From Actinomycetes bacterium (GTDB taxonomy: Bacteria > Actinomycetota > Actinomycetes > Mycobacteriales > Mycobacteriaceae), in assembly GCA_023404955.1 (NCBI GenBank), contig JAEXZY010000117.1, positions 1 to 46,859 of the forward strand: a stretch of 46,859 bases of DNA, given 5' to 3'. A program made the translations under genes and the position numbers. This document shows, piece after piece, positions 23,683 through 32,237 of this stretch (position 1 is the first letter of the stretch; each line of letters opens with the position of its first letter). Below the pieces are notes generated by a model. It was not told the origin of the DNA, searched no databases, and saw only the letters and a program-made list of their open reading frames with translations.

Positions 23683-24480
23683 TCACCCCAGTACGGGAAA
23701 GCGACGACGGGCAGCGAGACCGTCGAGCGCCTCCTGCATCACAGTGCGCACATGGCAGTCGACGTCAGCGGGGTCCGGCACGGGCCCAAAGGACGACAGG
23801 TCGATCGGGTCGAGGACCAGTGTCGTGATCTTCGATGGTAGTGGCACGTTCACCGGCAGAACCGACAGTCCGAATGGGAAGCCCAGCGATATGGGAACGA
23901 TTTTCACGCGCATCGCCCGGTCCACGCGGAGCAGCCGCGCCAGTCCCGCACCCCGGCTCACATAGATCTGTGTCTCCTGACCGCCGATCGACACCATCGG
24001 GACGATCGGCACCCCGGCCTCGATCGCCGTTCTCACATAACCCATGCGGCCGGCGAAATCGATAGTGTTCCGCGCCGCAGTGGGCCGGTACGCGTCGTAG
24101 TCGCCCCCGGGGAACACGACGACGACACCGCCTGCCGCGAGACCGGCCTTGGCGCTTGCCCGATTCGCCGGGATGAATCCGGCCCGGCGCAACACAGAGC
24201 CCTGCGGGCCGGAGAGAAGCATGTCGTGACTGAGAGTCAGGACGGGCCGTTCATAACCGAAGCGGGCGTAGAACTCCGCCGCGAAAATCACGGTGTCCAG
24301 TGCGAACAGGCCGCCCGAATGGTTCGAGACCACCAGCGCCGGGCCGGCAGGCACGCGGTCGAGACCGCGCACCTCACATCGGTGATAGGCCCGCAACGCC
24401 GGGCGCATCCACTGCATCGCACGCCTGGTGAATTCCGGATCGAACCCTGACGCAGTACCGATCGGCGGCTCTGAGGCCAT
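23683..24480 (-). CDS. 1-acylglycerol-3-phosphate O-acyltransferase-like protein (PlsC/LPLAT)
   Basis: 265 aa. Block 1 is NHSGGLFALD (from Asn53), a variant of NHxxxxD with wider spacing as in other mycobacterial members. Block 3 is VFPGGDYDAYRP, and VPIVPMVSIGG forms block 4. It transfers acyl groups from acyl-CoA to a lipid acceptor at the inner membrane; the acceptor is uncertain. There is no strong membrane span. It is convergent with the WS/DGAT gene, and the shared lipid theme may be functional. Confidence 0.82.
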   Translation of the reverse strand: MASEPPIGTASGFDPEFTRRAMQWMRPALRAYHRCEVRGLDRVPAGPALVVSNHSGGLFALDTVIFAAEFYARFGYERPVLTLSHDMLLSGPQGSVLRRAGFIPANRASAKAGLAAGGVVVVFPGGDYDAYRPTAARNTIDFAGRMGYVRTAIEAGVPIVPMVSIGGQETQIYVSRGAGLARLLRVDRAMRVKIVPISLGFPFGLSVLPVNVPLPSKITTLVLDPIDLSSFGPVPDPADVDCHVRTVMQEALDGLAARRRFPVLG

Positions 24481-24497
24481 GATCCACAGATTACCCG

Positions 24498-24517
24498 AAT
24501 TCTCACAATCGAGAATT
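24498..24517. promoter_or_regulatory. Perfect inverted repeat AATTCTC-N6-GAGAATT
   Basis: Seven-base arms around ACAATC, 18 bp from the acyltransferase start in the divergent region with the esterase gene. It uses GAGAA half-sites like 4611, 6449 and 10868 but pointing outward, so it may or may not be bound by the same regulator. Confidence 0.45.
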
Positions 24518-24565
24518 GAACGTCACCGATAAGGATGTTGGGCTTCGCATCGCAGCCAACACGCG

Positions 24566-24571
24566 TACCGT
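24566..24571 (+). promoter_or_regulatory. Putative -10 box of a leaderless transcript (esterase at 24579)
   Basis: TACCGT followed by 7 nt and the ATG at 24579. The same TACCGT-N7-ATG layout occurs at 34571-34584. Confidence 0.45.
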
Positions 24572-24578
24572 CAACCCA

Positions 24579-25781
24579 ATGGACACAGCGCAGTCGGATC
24601 GGCGGCCCTGGACCTGGGGTTGCGTGGCGAGAACCCTGTGGCTGACGTGGCCCCAGGCAGCGCTGACGGTCGTCGGTGACAACGCCACGCGTGTGCCCGT
24701 CGTCGGAGATCGACTTCAGCCGCTTGCCAGCGCCGCGGCACTGACCGCCTGGTTGTCCAGGCAGGTGTCGGCGACGCTCGACGCCCGCCGCGCCCCGCCG
24801 ACCGACCGTCGGCCACCCGCCGGGGCGGTGTCGAGTGATGACGTGCTGGCCGCGTGCACGAGCTCGGTGACCGGCCTGACCGCCTCACCCGGGGTCAGTT
24901 GGCCGTCGGCCGATCGACGTCCCCCGGTATTACGCCGCTCGGCGTTGCGTCGCCGCTACGTGCGCCGCGAAGCCGTTGGCTACGGCCCCGATCCAGCTCA
25001 GGTCCTCGACATATGGGCAGCACCGGAGGCCGACACGGATCGGGCACCGATCTTGATCTACGTGCCGGGCGGGGCATGGGTGCACGGCAGCCGCAGCTAT
25101 CAGGGGCACAGCCTGCTGGCCCACATGGCCGATCGCGGCTGGTTGTGTTTGGCGATCGATTACCGCGTTGCGCCGCGGCACCGGTGGCCGCGACACATCC
25201 AGGACGTCAAGGCGGCGATCCTGTGGGCCCGGACCCACGCCGAACAGCATGGAGGCGACCCCCGCTTCGTAGCGATCGCCGGGGCATCTGCAGGGGGTCA
25301 CCTGGCGATGCTCGCCGGCTTGTCGTCGGGCGACACTGAATTCGACGGGCACCTCGATGGGGCGGACACCAGCGTCGACGCCGTGGTGTCGATGTACGGG
25401 CGCTACGACTGGGAGGGCCGCTCGACACTCGAACGCGAGCGGTTCATGGGGTTTCTGGAGCATCTCGTCGTCGGCAAAAGCCAGGCAGCGGCGCCGAAGG
25501 TATTTCGAGACGCCTCTCCGCTGGCCCGGATCGCGGCGGATGCGCCGCCGTCCTTCATCGTTCACGGCAGCGCAGACTCGGTGATCCCGGTCGATCAAGC
25601 GCGACATTTTGCTCACGCTCTGCAGACTCGATCGGCCGCACCCGTGCGGTATCTCGAACTCGTTGGCGCACAGCATGCGTTCGACCTCTTCGACGGCATG
25701 CGAACAGGCCCGGTGTGCGGTGCCATCGGCGACTTCCTCGACGCCATGTACCGCAGGCACACCTCGCTGCTTGCCGGCTGA
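24579..25781 (+). CDS. Alpha/beta hydrolase, carboxylesterase/lipase (BD-FAE/HSL-like)
   Basis: 400 aa. The oxyanion motif is PGGAW (163-167, in place of HGGG), the nucleophile is Ser238 in GASAGG, and the Asp and His lie in HGSADSVIP and GAQHAFD. An N-terminal region of about 120 residues with the helix LWLTWPQAALTVVG precedes the fold, as in mycobacterial Lip-type esterases, and may touch the membrane. The ATG is selected by the TACCGT box 7 nt upstream; the frame runs further to 24516. It hydrolyses lipid or short acyl esters. It neighbours the acyltransferase and WS/DGAT genes. Confidence 0.82.
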   Translation: MDTAQSDRRPWTWGCVARTLWLTWPQAALTVVGDNATRVPVVGDRLQPLASAAALTAWLSRQVSATLDARRAPPTDRRPPAGAVSSDDVLAACTSSVTGLTASPGVSWPSADRRPPVLRRSALRRRYVRREAVGYGPDPAQVLDIWAAPEADTDRAPILIYVPGGAWVHGSRSYQGHSLLAHMADRGWLCLAIDYRVAPRHRWPRHIQDVKAAILWARTHAEQHGGDPRFVAIAGASAGGHLAMLAGLSSGDTEFDGHLDGADTSVDAVVSMYGRYDWEGRSTLERERFMGFLEHLVVGKSQAAAPKVFRDASPLARIAADAPPSFIVHGSADSVIPVDQARHFAHALQTRSAAPVRYLELVGAQHAFDLFDGMRTGPVCGAIGDFLDAMYRRHTSLLAG

Positions 25782-25784
25782 GCC

Positions 25785-26129
25785 CTAGCCGTCAGGAGCC
25801 GCGCCCGGCCAACGCGCTTGCACGGTGCGCCACGGTGACGCGTGGGTTCCCGCCTGACCGCGGTAGGGCGAGCGACGGGCGAGTGCGCGGCGCACCGACG
25901 GTCGGCTCAATCGCAGGAGGCGGCGCAACGGCCCGATGCCCGAACGCACCTCGTCGATCATCTGCGGCCACGAATGGTTCTGGAACTCCAGGGCGCGTTG
26001 GGCAGGTGCGGTGTCCATCCGGTCGCACACAAACCATTCGCCGTCGTCGTCCGGGTTGCCCGCACGACCCCGCGGGTAGACGCCCGCCAGTCCGATTGCC
26101 TCGACCAAACCAGGACCTACCTCACGCAC
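25785..26129 (-). pseudogene. C-terminal remnant of an NAD-dependent epimerase/dehydratase-like protein
   Basis: About 114 codons from a GTG overlapping the TetR stop (GTGCGTGAGG). The segment GEWFVCDRMDTAPAQRALEF followed by QNHSWPQMIDEVRSGIG, and the end SPWRTVQARWPG, look like the last third of mycobacterial extended SDR/epimerases. The Rossmann and YxxxK parts are absent: the TetR gene begins where they should be. It is therefore most likely a truncated relic, although the frame is open and could still be translated by coupling. Confidence 0.5.
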
Positions 26130-26718
26130 CCCATTGCTCGACGAGCATCGTGGTGATCGCATCGACCCAGGCATCGTCGAGCGCCGCGTCGCGCCGGATC
26201 ACGATGCGAAAGATCGCGGCGCCGGCCACCACTTCGGCCAGCAGCGGCAGATCGTCTCCGCCCCGACGTTCTTGACCAAAACGCGACTCGAAGGCAGTCA
26301 GATTGCCTGTCAACCGCGCGATCATCATCGCGTGCAGATCGGGGTCGGCGACCGTGTCGGCGATGAGCCCGGGTAGCGCGACCCGGACTTCGGGTCTGTC
26401 GAACACCCGTCGGATCGTCTCGACCATCGCGCGGATGTCATCACGCACATCGCCGGAACCGCTTGACACCACGATCGTCTCGTCTGTGAGCACCGCTTCG
26501 TGCACGAGGTGGACCTTGCCCGACCACCGCCGGTAGATGGCTGCTGTCGTCGTGCCTGCCCGCGCCGCGATCGCGGACAGCGATAGCGCGGAATAGCCCG
26601 TTTCGACGATCAGCTCGCGAGTCGCCGCGATGACCGCGGCGTCGATCTTTCCGTCGCGAGGCCGTCCGGGCGCAGGACGTCCACCATCCTTGCCATCGGA
26701 GGCCCGATCTGCTGTCAT
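26122..26718 (-). CDS. TetR family transcriptional regulator
   Basis: 198 aa. A basic N-terminal tail (GRPAPGRPRDGK) leads into the HTH: VIAATRELIVETGYSALSLS, then AIAARAGTTTAAIYRRWSGK. The C-terminal domain is of the TetR_C_11/16 type seen beside mycobacterial degradation genes. A TAAGCT box lies 6 nt before the ATG on the minus strand, so the mRNA may be leaderless. It is divergent from the 26768 operon across a perfect palindrome and probably represses it and itself. Confidence 0.85.
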   Translation of the reverse strand: MTADRASDGKDGGRPAPGRPRDGKIDAAVIAATRELIVETGYSALSLSAIAARAGTTTAAIYRRWSGKVHLVHEAVLTDETIVVSSGSGDVRDDIRAMVETIRRVFDRPEVRVALPGLIADTVADPDLHAMMIARLTGNLTAFESRFGQERRGGDDLPLLAEVVAGAAIFRIVIRRDAALDDAWVDAITTMLVEQWGA

Positions 26719-26734
26719 GTTGCTAGCTTACTTC

Positions 26735-26751
26735 CGATGCAATGTGCATCG
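26735..26751. promoter_or_regulatory. Perfect palindrome CGATGCA-ATG-TGCATCG (putative TetR operator)
   Basis: Seven-base arms with a 3-bp centre, midway between the TetR start (26718) and the AttH-like gene start (26768). It lies immediately upstream of the TetR -10 and just before the GGAGAG ribosome site of the plus-strand gene, so occupancy would block both. Confidence 0.62.
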
Positions 26752-26767
26752 TATTTTTGGAGAGTAC

Positions 26768-27889
26768 ATGACCCTGAGCCCGCTCGACGAATACCCGATC
26801 CATCAGACGCCGGCACCGATCGCCTCACCCGCCACGTCGGATCGCAACTTCTACGATCGGTCCTACTTCAACGTGCTCGACCGCGACGGTACGTTCATGG
26901 CGCTGACCGGCATCGGGTACTACCCACGTCTCGGGGTCAAGGACGCCTACTTCCTCGTCCGGCGCGGCGACACCCAGACCGCCCTGCACTTCAGCGATGC
27001 GATCGACGACGATCGGCTGAACCAGAATGTCGACGGCTACCGGCTCGACGTCGTCGAACCGCTCCAGGAACTCCACCTCACCGTTGCCGCCAGCGAAGGC
27101 ATTTCTGCCGATCTCACCTGGCGCGGATTGTTTCCCGCTGCACTGGAGCGCAACCACGAGATGCTCACGCAGCGCCGAGTGACGTTGCAGGCGTGCCGTT
27201 TTGCTCAGGTGGGAACCTGGGAGGGCTGGATCGACGTCGACGGCGACCGGCTGACGGTCGACCGGACCTCCAGCGTCGGGAGCCGGGATCGGTCCTGGGG
27301 TATCCGCCCGATCGGCGAGCCGGAACCCGCCGGCCGGCCGGACACTGCCTTTCAGGGCATGTGGTGGCTCTACCTGCCTCTCGCATTCGACGACTTCCAG
27401 CTGTTCCTGATCCTGCAGGAAGATCCGGACGGGCACCGCAGCCTGTATGACTGCACGCGGCGCTGGCGCGACGGGCGGGTCGAACAACTCGACGGAGTGC
27501 GCGCCACCATCCACTACACCCCGGGCAACCGCATTCCCCACGGCGCCCACGTGGAGTTCATGACCCGAAGCGGCGACCGCATCCACCTCGATGTCGAGTC
27601 GAAATTGTTCGCTCCCATTGCTTTCGGTTCAGGCTATGGCGGTGACTCCTCCTGGGCACACGGCACATGGAAAGGCGGTCCGTTCATCGAACGCGTCACC
27701 TTCGACCTGACCGATCCCACCGTGATGGCCAGAGCGCCGTTCAGCCTCATCGATCATGTCGCCCGCGCCGTGTGCACCGAGCCCGATGGTTCCACTCACC
27801 GCGGCGCAGGCCTGTTCGAGCACGCAGTCATCGGGCCGCACCACCCATCAGGGTTCTCCGACTGGACCGACGTGGCGGGACAACACTGA
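26768..27889 (+). CDS. AttH/CrtC-like double beta-barrel protein of unknown function
   Basis: 373 aa. Two lipocalin-like halves seem present, with the signature GSRDRSWGIRP at 171-181 and WMWLYLP/LFLILQED-type strands. The same motif (GQRDHSWASRDW) occurs in the C-terminal part of the kinase fusion at 43145. Proteins of this fold include hydratases (CrtC) and tocopherol-cyclase-like barrels, but most actinobacterial members are uncharacterised. A GGAGAG precedes the ATG. It starts a plus-strand operon; its stop overlaps the LLM gene (TGATG). Confidence 0.65.
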   Translation: MTLSPLDEYPIHQTPAPIASPATSDRNFYDRSYFNVLDRDGTFMALTGIGYYPRLGVKDAYFLVRRGDTQTALHFSDAIDDDRLNQNVDGYRLDVVEPLQELHLTVAASEGISADLTWRGLFPAALERNHEMLTQRRVTLQACRFAQVGTWEGWIDVDGDRLTVDRTSSVGSRDRSWGIRPIGEPEPAGRPDTAFQGMWWLYLPLAFDDFQLFLILQEDPDGHRSLYDCTRRWRDGRVEQLDGVRATIHYTPGNRIPHGAHVEFMTRSGDRIHLDVESKLFAPIAFGSGYGGDSSWAHGTWKGGPFIERVTFDLTDPTVMARAPFSLIDHVARAVCTEPDGSTHRGAGLFEHAVIGPHHPSGFSDWTDVAGQH

Positions 27890-28866
27890 TGAAGGTCATG
27901 ACGGCTCTGTTCGGCCCGACCGACGCGGTGGAACGCGCCGCGCAGCTGCGCGAAGCCGGCGCATCAGGAGTGTTCACCTTCGAAGGCCCCTTCGATGTGT
28001 TCACTCCCCTGGTTCTCGCGTCGTCGGTCAAAGGCCTCGACCTGATGTCCAACGTCGCAATCGCGTTCCCCCGCAACCCGATCCAATTGGCGCACCAAGC
28101 CAATGACCTACAACTTCTCACCGAAGGACGTTTCATCCTCGGACTGGGCACACAGGTACGCGCCCAGATCGAGAAGCGCTACGGCGTCGCCTTCGACCGG
28201 CCGGTCGAGCGGATGAAGGAGATGGTGGGCGCCCTGCGCGCGATCTTCGCGAACTGGAATCACGGCGAACGACTCGACTTCCGCGGCGAGTACTTCCGCC
28301 ACACGTTGATGACGCCGACGTTCGTTCCCGGGCCGAACCCCTTCGGTCCGCCACCGATCTATCTCGGCGCTCTCGGACCGCGCCTGACGCGCGCCACTGC
28401 AGAGGTGGCCGACGGACTGCTGGTCATGCCTTTCGGGTCCAAGCGATTCCTGCACGAGGTGACGATGCCCGCTGTGCGCAGTGGCCTTTCCGCCGCCGGG
28501 CGCCAAGAGGAGAATTTCGCCGTCGTCCCGGAGATCATCGTGTCGGCCGGAGACGACCACACGTCCGCGCGGATGCTGCTCGCGTTCTACGGGTCGACGC
28601 CGGCCTACAAGCCGGTACTCGACGTCCACGGATGGGGCGACCTCCAGCCCGAACTCAACGCGATGTCCAAGCAGGGCCGTTGGCAGGAGATGGCGACGTT
28701 GATCGATGACGAGGTCCTGCACACGATCGCTGCGTGTGGAACGCCCAGCGAGATCGCCGATCACATCCGCGACCGGGTCGCCGGCGTCTCGGACCGCATC
28801 TGTCTGTATCAGCCGAGTCCGATCGACGTGACCGCGCTGGCGGAGATCGTCGACGCGGTGAGCTGA
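27889..28866 (+). CDS. LLM class F420-dependent oxidoreductase
   Basis: 325 aa luciferase-like barrel. Landmarks are KVMTALFGPTDAVERAAQLR, MSNVAIAFPRNPIQLAHQA, RFILGLGTQVRAQIEKRYG (the usual GLG loop), RMKEMVGALRAIF and PPIYLGALGPRLTRATAEVA. This order is typical of the mycobacterial F420 family with the 'GTQV..HIE.RY' signature. It likely reduces or oxidises the operon's substrate with F420. It is coupled to the AttH-like gene and 4 bp ahead of the dikinase gene. Confidence 0.85.
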   Translation: MKVMTALFGPTDAVERAAQLREAGASGVFTFEGPFDVFTPLVLASSVKGLDLMSNVAIAFPRNPIQLAHQANDLQLLTEGRFILGLGTQVRAQIEKRYGVAFDRPVERMKEMVGALRAIFANWNHGERLDFRGEYFRHTLMTPTFVPGPNPFGPPPIYLGALGPRLTRATAEVADGLLVMPFGSKRFLHEVTMPAVRSGLSAAGRQEENFAVVPEIIVSAGDDHTSARMLLAFYGSTPAYKPVLDVHGWGDLQPELNAMSKQGRWQEMATLIDDEVLHTIAACGTPSEIADHIRDRVAGVSDRICLYQPSPIDVTALAEIVDAVS

Positions 28867-28870
28867 CGCG

Positions 28871-31273
28871 ATGGCACCCGTAGTCGTCGACTTCGACGAC
28901 ATCATCGACGACCGGTTCGGCGGTAAGGCCGCGGGTCTCGCCGAACTCCGCCGGTTGGGCTTGCCGGTCCCGGCGGGATTCGTCATCGCCGACGCGTCCG
29001 CCCCGGGTTCACTTGCCGCCGCCAGTGACCGGTTCGGCCGGATTGGTGCCCCGGTCGCCGTGCGCTCCTCAGCGGCCGGCGAAGACGGTGACGACCAGTC
29101 GTTCGCCGGCCAGTACGACACGGTGCTCGGCGTGCGCTCGACCGAGGAGTTCACCGCCGCCGTACACCGATGCACACAGTCGATGGGGTCGGCGCGCGCG
29201 ACCTCCTACAGCGCGCAGTCCGACGGCGCATCGTCGGCGATCATGCACGTCGTTGTCCAAGAGATGGTCGACGCGCGCGCCGCCGGCGTGGTGTTCACCG
29301 CTGATCCCGCGAGCGGCCGGCGGGATCTGATGGTGATCGACGCGGTCGCAGGGCTGGGAGAGGCGCTGGTCGATGGTTCGGCCTCCCCCGAGCACATCGT
29401 GCTCGATGCCGGCGGGACCCTCGTCGTGCACGACGTCGCCGTCAATACGGTGCTATCGCACGAGGAGATTGCGGCCATCAGCTCCGGCGCACAGCGGGCG
29501 GCCGAGCATTGGCGTAAGCCAATGGATCTCGAGTGGGCGATCGATGCGGCGGGAACTCTGTGGTGGCTGCAAGCCCGTCCCATCACGACGCTGCCCGGCG
29601 ACCTCAACGAGATGGACTCACCGGTCGCCGGTGCTGATCATGTTTACACCCGCTGCAACATCGGCGAGATGATGCCAGGCGCCTTCTGCCCACTCACTGC
29701 CGCGGTGTCCGGGTACGCCATCGACTACGCCATGCAGATGACCCAGGTGGTGGCACGCGCTCAGCCGAGCTACGAGCAACCCTGGCTGCAGGTCGGGTAC
29801 TTCTACGGTCACATGTTCCTGAACCTCACCGAAGGCACGGCACTGAGTTCTGGGATCCTCGGCAATTCACTCGAGCAGTTCTCCATGTCCATCTGCGGCC
29901 GCGTGGTAGACGAACTCAAACCCAAGCCACCGCAACCTTTTCGCCGCCAGATCGTCAACACCGTTCGGCTCACCACCCATGCGCTCTCCGCAGGGCCGGC
30001 GATCCGGCGCCTGGGCAGCCAGATCGCCGCGTGGCCGGCACCCACCTCGGACGATCCCAGAAGTGTTCTCCAGCAGTTGGAATCCGGCGTCGATCTGTAC
30101 CGACACGTCACGCTCACCCACGTCCGCTCGTCGTCACGTGCCGCAGTGGCAGCCAACATCCTCGAGAGCTTCTCCGTGAAGCAGGCGATGAAAGGCGGCC
30201 GCAGCGCAGAGGACGGTCAAGCGGACGCGATGCGGTGGATGGCCGGGGCGTCGAATGTCGAGAGCGCCATGATGGTCGACGAACTGAACTCTGTCATCGC
30301 CGTTCTGGCCGCCGACGCTGCGGCCGCAGAGCGCTTCCTGACCACTCCCCCCGCCGACGCCGTAACCGAACTGCGTGCTGCCGACCACCGAAGCGGAATC
30401 GCGTTGCGGCAGTTCCTGACTCGCCACGGCCATCGCGGGTATCGCGAACTGTGCATGCGGGACCCGTCCTGGGCCGACGATCCCCACGGGCTGGGCTCGA
30501 TGATGCAGGTCATGCTGCGGGCGGCGCTGGGGTCGGCGGGACGCGCGACAGCGTCCGCGACCGGGGTCACCGGGCAACTCCCGTCACGCACCGTCAGGGC
30601 GCTCGCGCGACTGGCCCAGGGCGGCGCCCGCGGACGCGAAGAGACCAAGTCGAAGATGGCGCTGATGGCGCACGCGCTCAAGCGAGGGTACCGCCATCTC
30701 GGCGAGGTGCTGACTGCCTCGGGCCGACTCCCCGATCCCGATCTGGTGTTCTTCTTCGACCGCAGCGAGTTGACCCGGGTGGTCGGAGACGACGACATCG
30801 CCGAACTGGTGCAGCGCGCGTGCGCGCGTCGTGATGCGCTGCCGTTCCAGGATGCGCTGGAGTTCGACGACGTCTCGGTGGGTCGTCCTGTGCCCGTCGT
30901 CGCCGCACCCACCGCGACATTGACCGACGGCCAGATCGTCGGCCGTCCAGCCAGTCGGGGATCGATCGACGGCGTTGTGCGCGTTGCGAAATCCATCGAT
31001 GACGCGCGTGACGTACAGCGCGGGGAGATCCTGGTGGCGCCCGTCACCGACGTCGGGTGGACGCCGTACTTCACCGTCATCGGAGCGTTGGTCACCGACA
31101 TCGGCAGCTCGGTGTCGCACGGCGCCGTGGTGGCACGCGAATACGGATTGCCGTGCGTGGTGAACACGCTGATCGCCACCCAGGTGCTGAAGACGGGCGA
31201 TCGCGTGCGCGTCGACGGGGACCGGGGCATTGTCACTCTGCTTGATACGGCCACCGGCGAAGCGCCGCACTGA
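28871..31273 (+). CDS. PEP-synthase/rifampin phosphotransferase-like dikinase
   Basis: 800 aa. The N-terminal ATP-grasp domain (about 1-240) shows GGKAAGLAELRRLGLPVP, PVAVRSSAAGED and MDLEWAIDAAGTLWWLQARP. A long middle domain follows. The swivelling phosphohistidine domain is at the very end: SSVSHGAVVAREYG with His750. There is no PEP-binding TIM barrel after it, so the order matches rifampin phosphotransferase rather than PEP synthase. It should transfer the beta-phosphate of ATP through His to a hydroxyl on a small molecule, releasing AMP and phosphate. The substrate is unknown; being in an F420/SDR operon argues for a catabolic or biosynthetic alcohol rather than rifampin. Confidence 0.78.
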   Translation: MAPVVVDFDDIIDDRFGGKAAGLAELRRLGLPVPAGFVIADASAPGSLAAASDRFGRIGAPVAVRSSAAGEDGDDQSFAGQYDTVLGVRSTEEFTAAVHRCTQSMGSARATSYSAQSDGASSAIMHVVVQEMVDARAAGVVFTADPASGRRDLMVIDAVAGLGEALVDGSASPEHIVLDAGGTLVVHDVAVNTVLSHEEIAAISSGAQRAAEHWRKPMDLEWAIDAAGTLWWLQARPITTLPGDLNEMDSPVAGADHVYTRCNIGEMMPGAFCPLTAAVSGYAIDYAMQMTQVVARAQPSYEQPWLQVGYFYGHMFLNLTEGTALSSGILGNSLEQFSMSICGRVVDELKPKPPQPFRRQIVNTVRLTTHALSAGPAIRRLGSQIAAWPAPTSDDPRSVLQQLESGVDLYRHVTLTHVRSSSRAAVAANILESFSVKQAMKGGRSAEDGQADAMRWMAGASNVESAMMVDELNSVIAVLAADAAAAERFLTTPPADAVTELRAADHRSGIALRQFLTRHGHRGYRELCMRDPSWADDPHGLGSMMQVMLRAALGSAGRATASATGVTGQLPSRTVRALARLAQGGARGREETKSKMALMAHALKRGYRHLGEVLTASGRLPDPDLVFFFDRSELTRVVGDDDIAELVQRACARRDALPFQDALEFDDVSVGRPVPVVAAPTATLTDGQIVGRPASRGSIDGVVRVAKSIDDARDVQRGEILVAPVTDVGWTPYFTVIGALVTDIGSSVSHGAVVAREYGLPCVVNTLIATQVLKTGDRVRVDGDRGIVTLLDTATGEAPH

Positions 31274-31445
31274 CGTCGATCACCGTTGGGGTCGATGCAG
31301 GAAGTCGCACCGACGACTGGACCGTACCTACCGGTTCAGTGGCGCATCGTTGCCACATCCGGACCCAGGGGGCTTGTCACAGCTCGTAATCTCGTTCACG
31401 GAAGCTCGACCTGACCGGAATGAGCCGCTTCCAGGAAGGTGCGTC

Positions 31446-32237
31446 ATGCCGAGCTCTCACGTGGGCGACCCCGGGTCCACATCGGTGGCGATCATCACCG
31501 GTGCAGGCGGCCCGACAGGCATCGGACATGCCTGCGCCCTCGCGCTGGCCGACACCCACGCGCTGGTCGTCTGTGCGACGAGTCACCGCATCGACGAACG
31601 CGTGCGCGAACTCGAGGCCCGGGGTGCGACCGCGACCGGATTCGTCGGTGATCTGACCGACCCGAGCCAGGCACAGCGACTGGTGGACGAGGCCGTCGAG
31701 TGGGGCGGACGGGTGGACGTTCTGGTCAACAACGCGGGAATGGTCGCCACCACAGGCGCGGAAGAGCAGACGCCGATCGACTCGACCACTGGCGAGGTGT
31801 GGCACGCCGCCCTGGCTCGCAACCTCGACACCTGCTTCTTCGTCACACGCGCGGCCCTGGCCCCCATGACGGCCCGCGGATTCGGCCGCATCGTCAACGT
31901 CGGCTCCCTGTCCGGACCGGTCATGGCCTACCGCGGTGACGCGGCATATCACGCGGCGAAGGCCGCTGTGGTCGGGCTGACACGGTCCGTCGCCGTCGAT
32001 CACGCGTCCCGCGGCATCACCGCGAATGTGGTGGCCCCCGGGTGGATCGCCACGGGGTCGTCGTCGGAGCACGAACTCGAACAGGGTCGCGGCTGCCCCG
32101 TCGGCCGTCCCGGTCGACCCGACGAAGTCGCGGCCGTGGTCGCGTTTCTGGCGTCGCCCTCGGCCTCGTACATCACTGGCCAGGTGCTCGTCGTGGACGG
32201 CGGCAATTCGATCGCGGAGGAGCGTGGAATACCGTGA
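31446..32237 (+). CDS. SDR family oxidoreductase
   Basis: 263 aa, classical FabG-type: TGAGGPTGIG, NNAG, Ser in NVGSLSG, YHAAK, and the C-terminal YITGQVLVVDGG. ATG 31446 is preceded by AGGAAGG; the frame continues upstream to 31230 into the dikinase gene. The 172-bp space before it contains no other gene, but a TAATCT (31387) could be a -10, so this SDR may have its own promoter. Its stop overlaps the start of the gamma-glutamyltransferase-like gene (GTGA). Confidence 0.82.
   Translation: MPSSHVGDPGSTSVAIITGAGGPTGIGHACALALADTHALVVCATSHRIDERVRELEARGATATGFVGDLTDPSQAQRLVDEAVEWGGRVDVLVNNAGMVATTGAEEQTPIDSTTGEVWHAALARNLDTCFFVTRAALAPMTARGFGRIVNVGSLSGPVMAYRGDAAYHAAKAAVVGLTRSVAVDHASRGITANVVAPGWIATGSSSEHELEQGRGCPVGRPGRPDEVAAVVAFLASPSASYITGQVLVVDGGNSIAEERGIP

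Noticed and set aside
28108..29175. Long antisense frame over the LLM and dikinase genes
   Set aside because: No motif, strong Arg/Ser bias; the plus-strand proteins are unmistakable.
28871..31273. True PEP synthase (PpsA)
   Set aside because: The phosphohistidine domain is at the C-terminus and no PEP-binding TIM barrel follows.
31274..31445. Hidden small gene or RNA in the 172-bp gap
   Set aside because: Both strands were read; no frame with a ribosome site or conserved-looking peptide, and no stable hairpin stood out.
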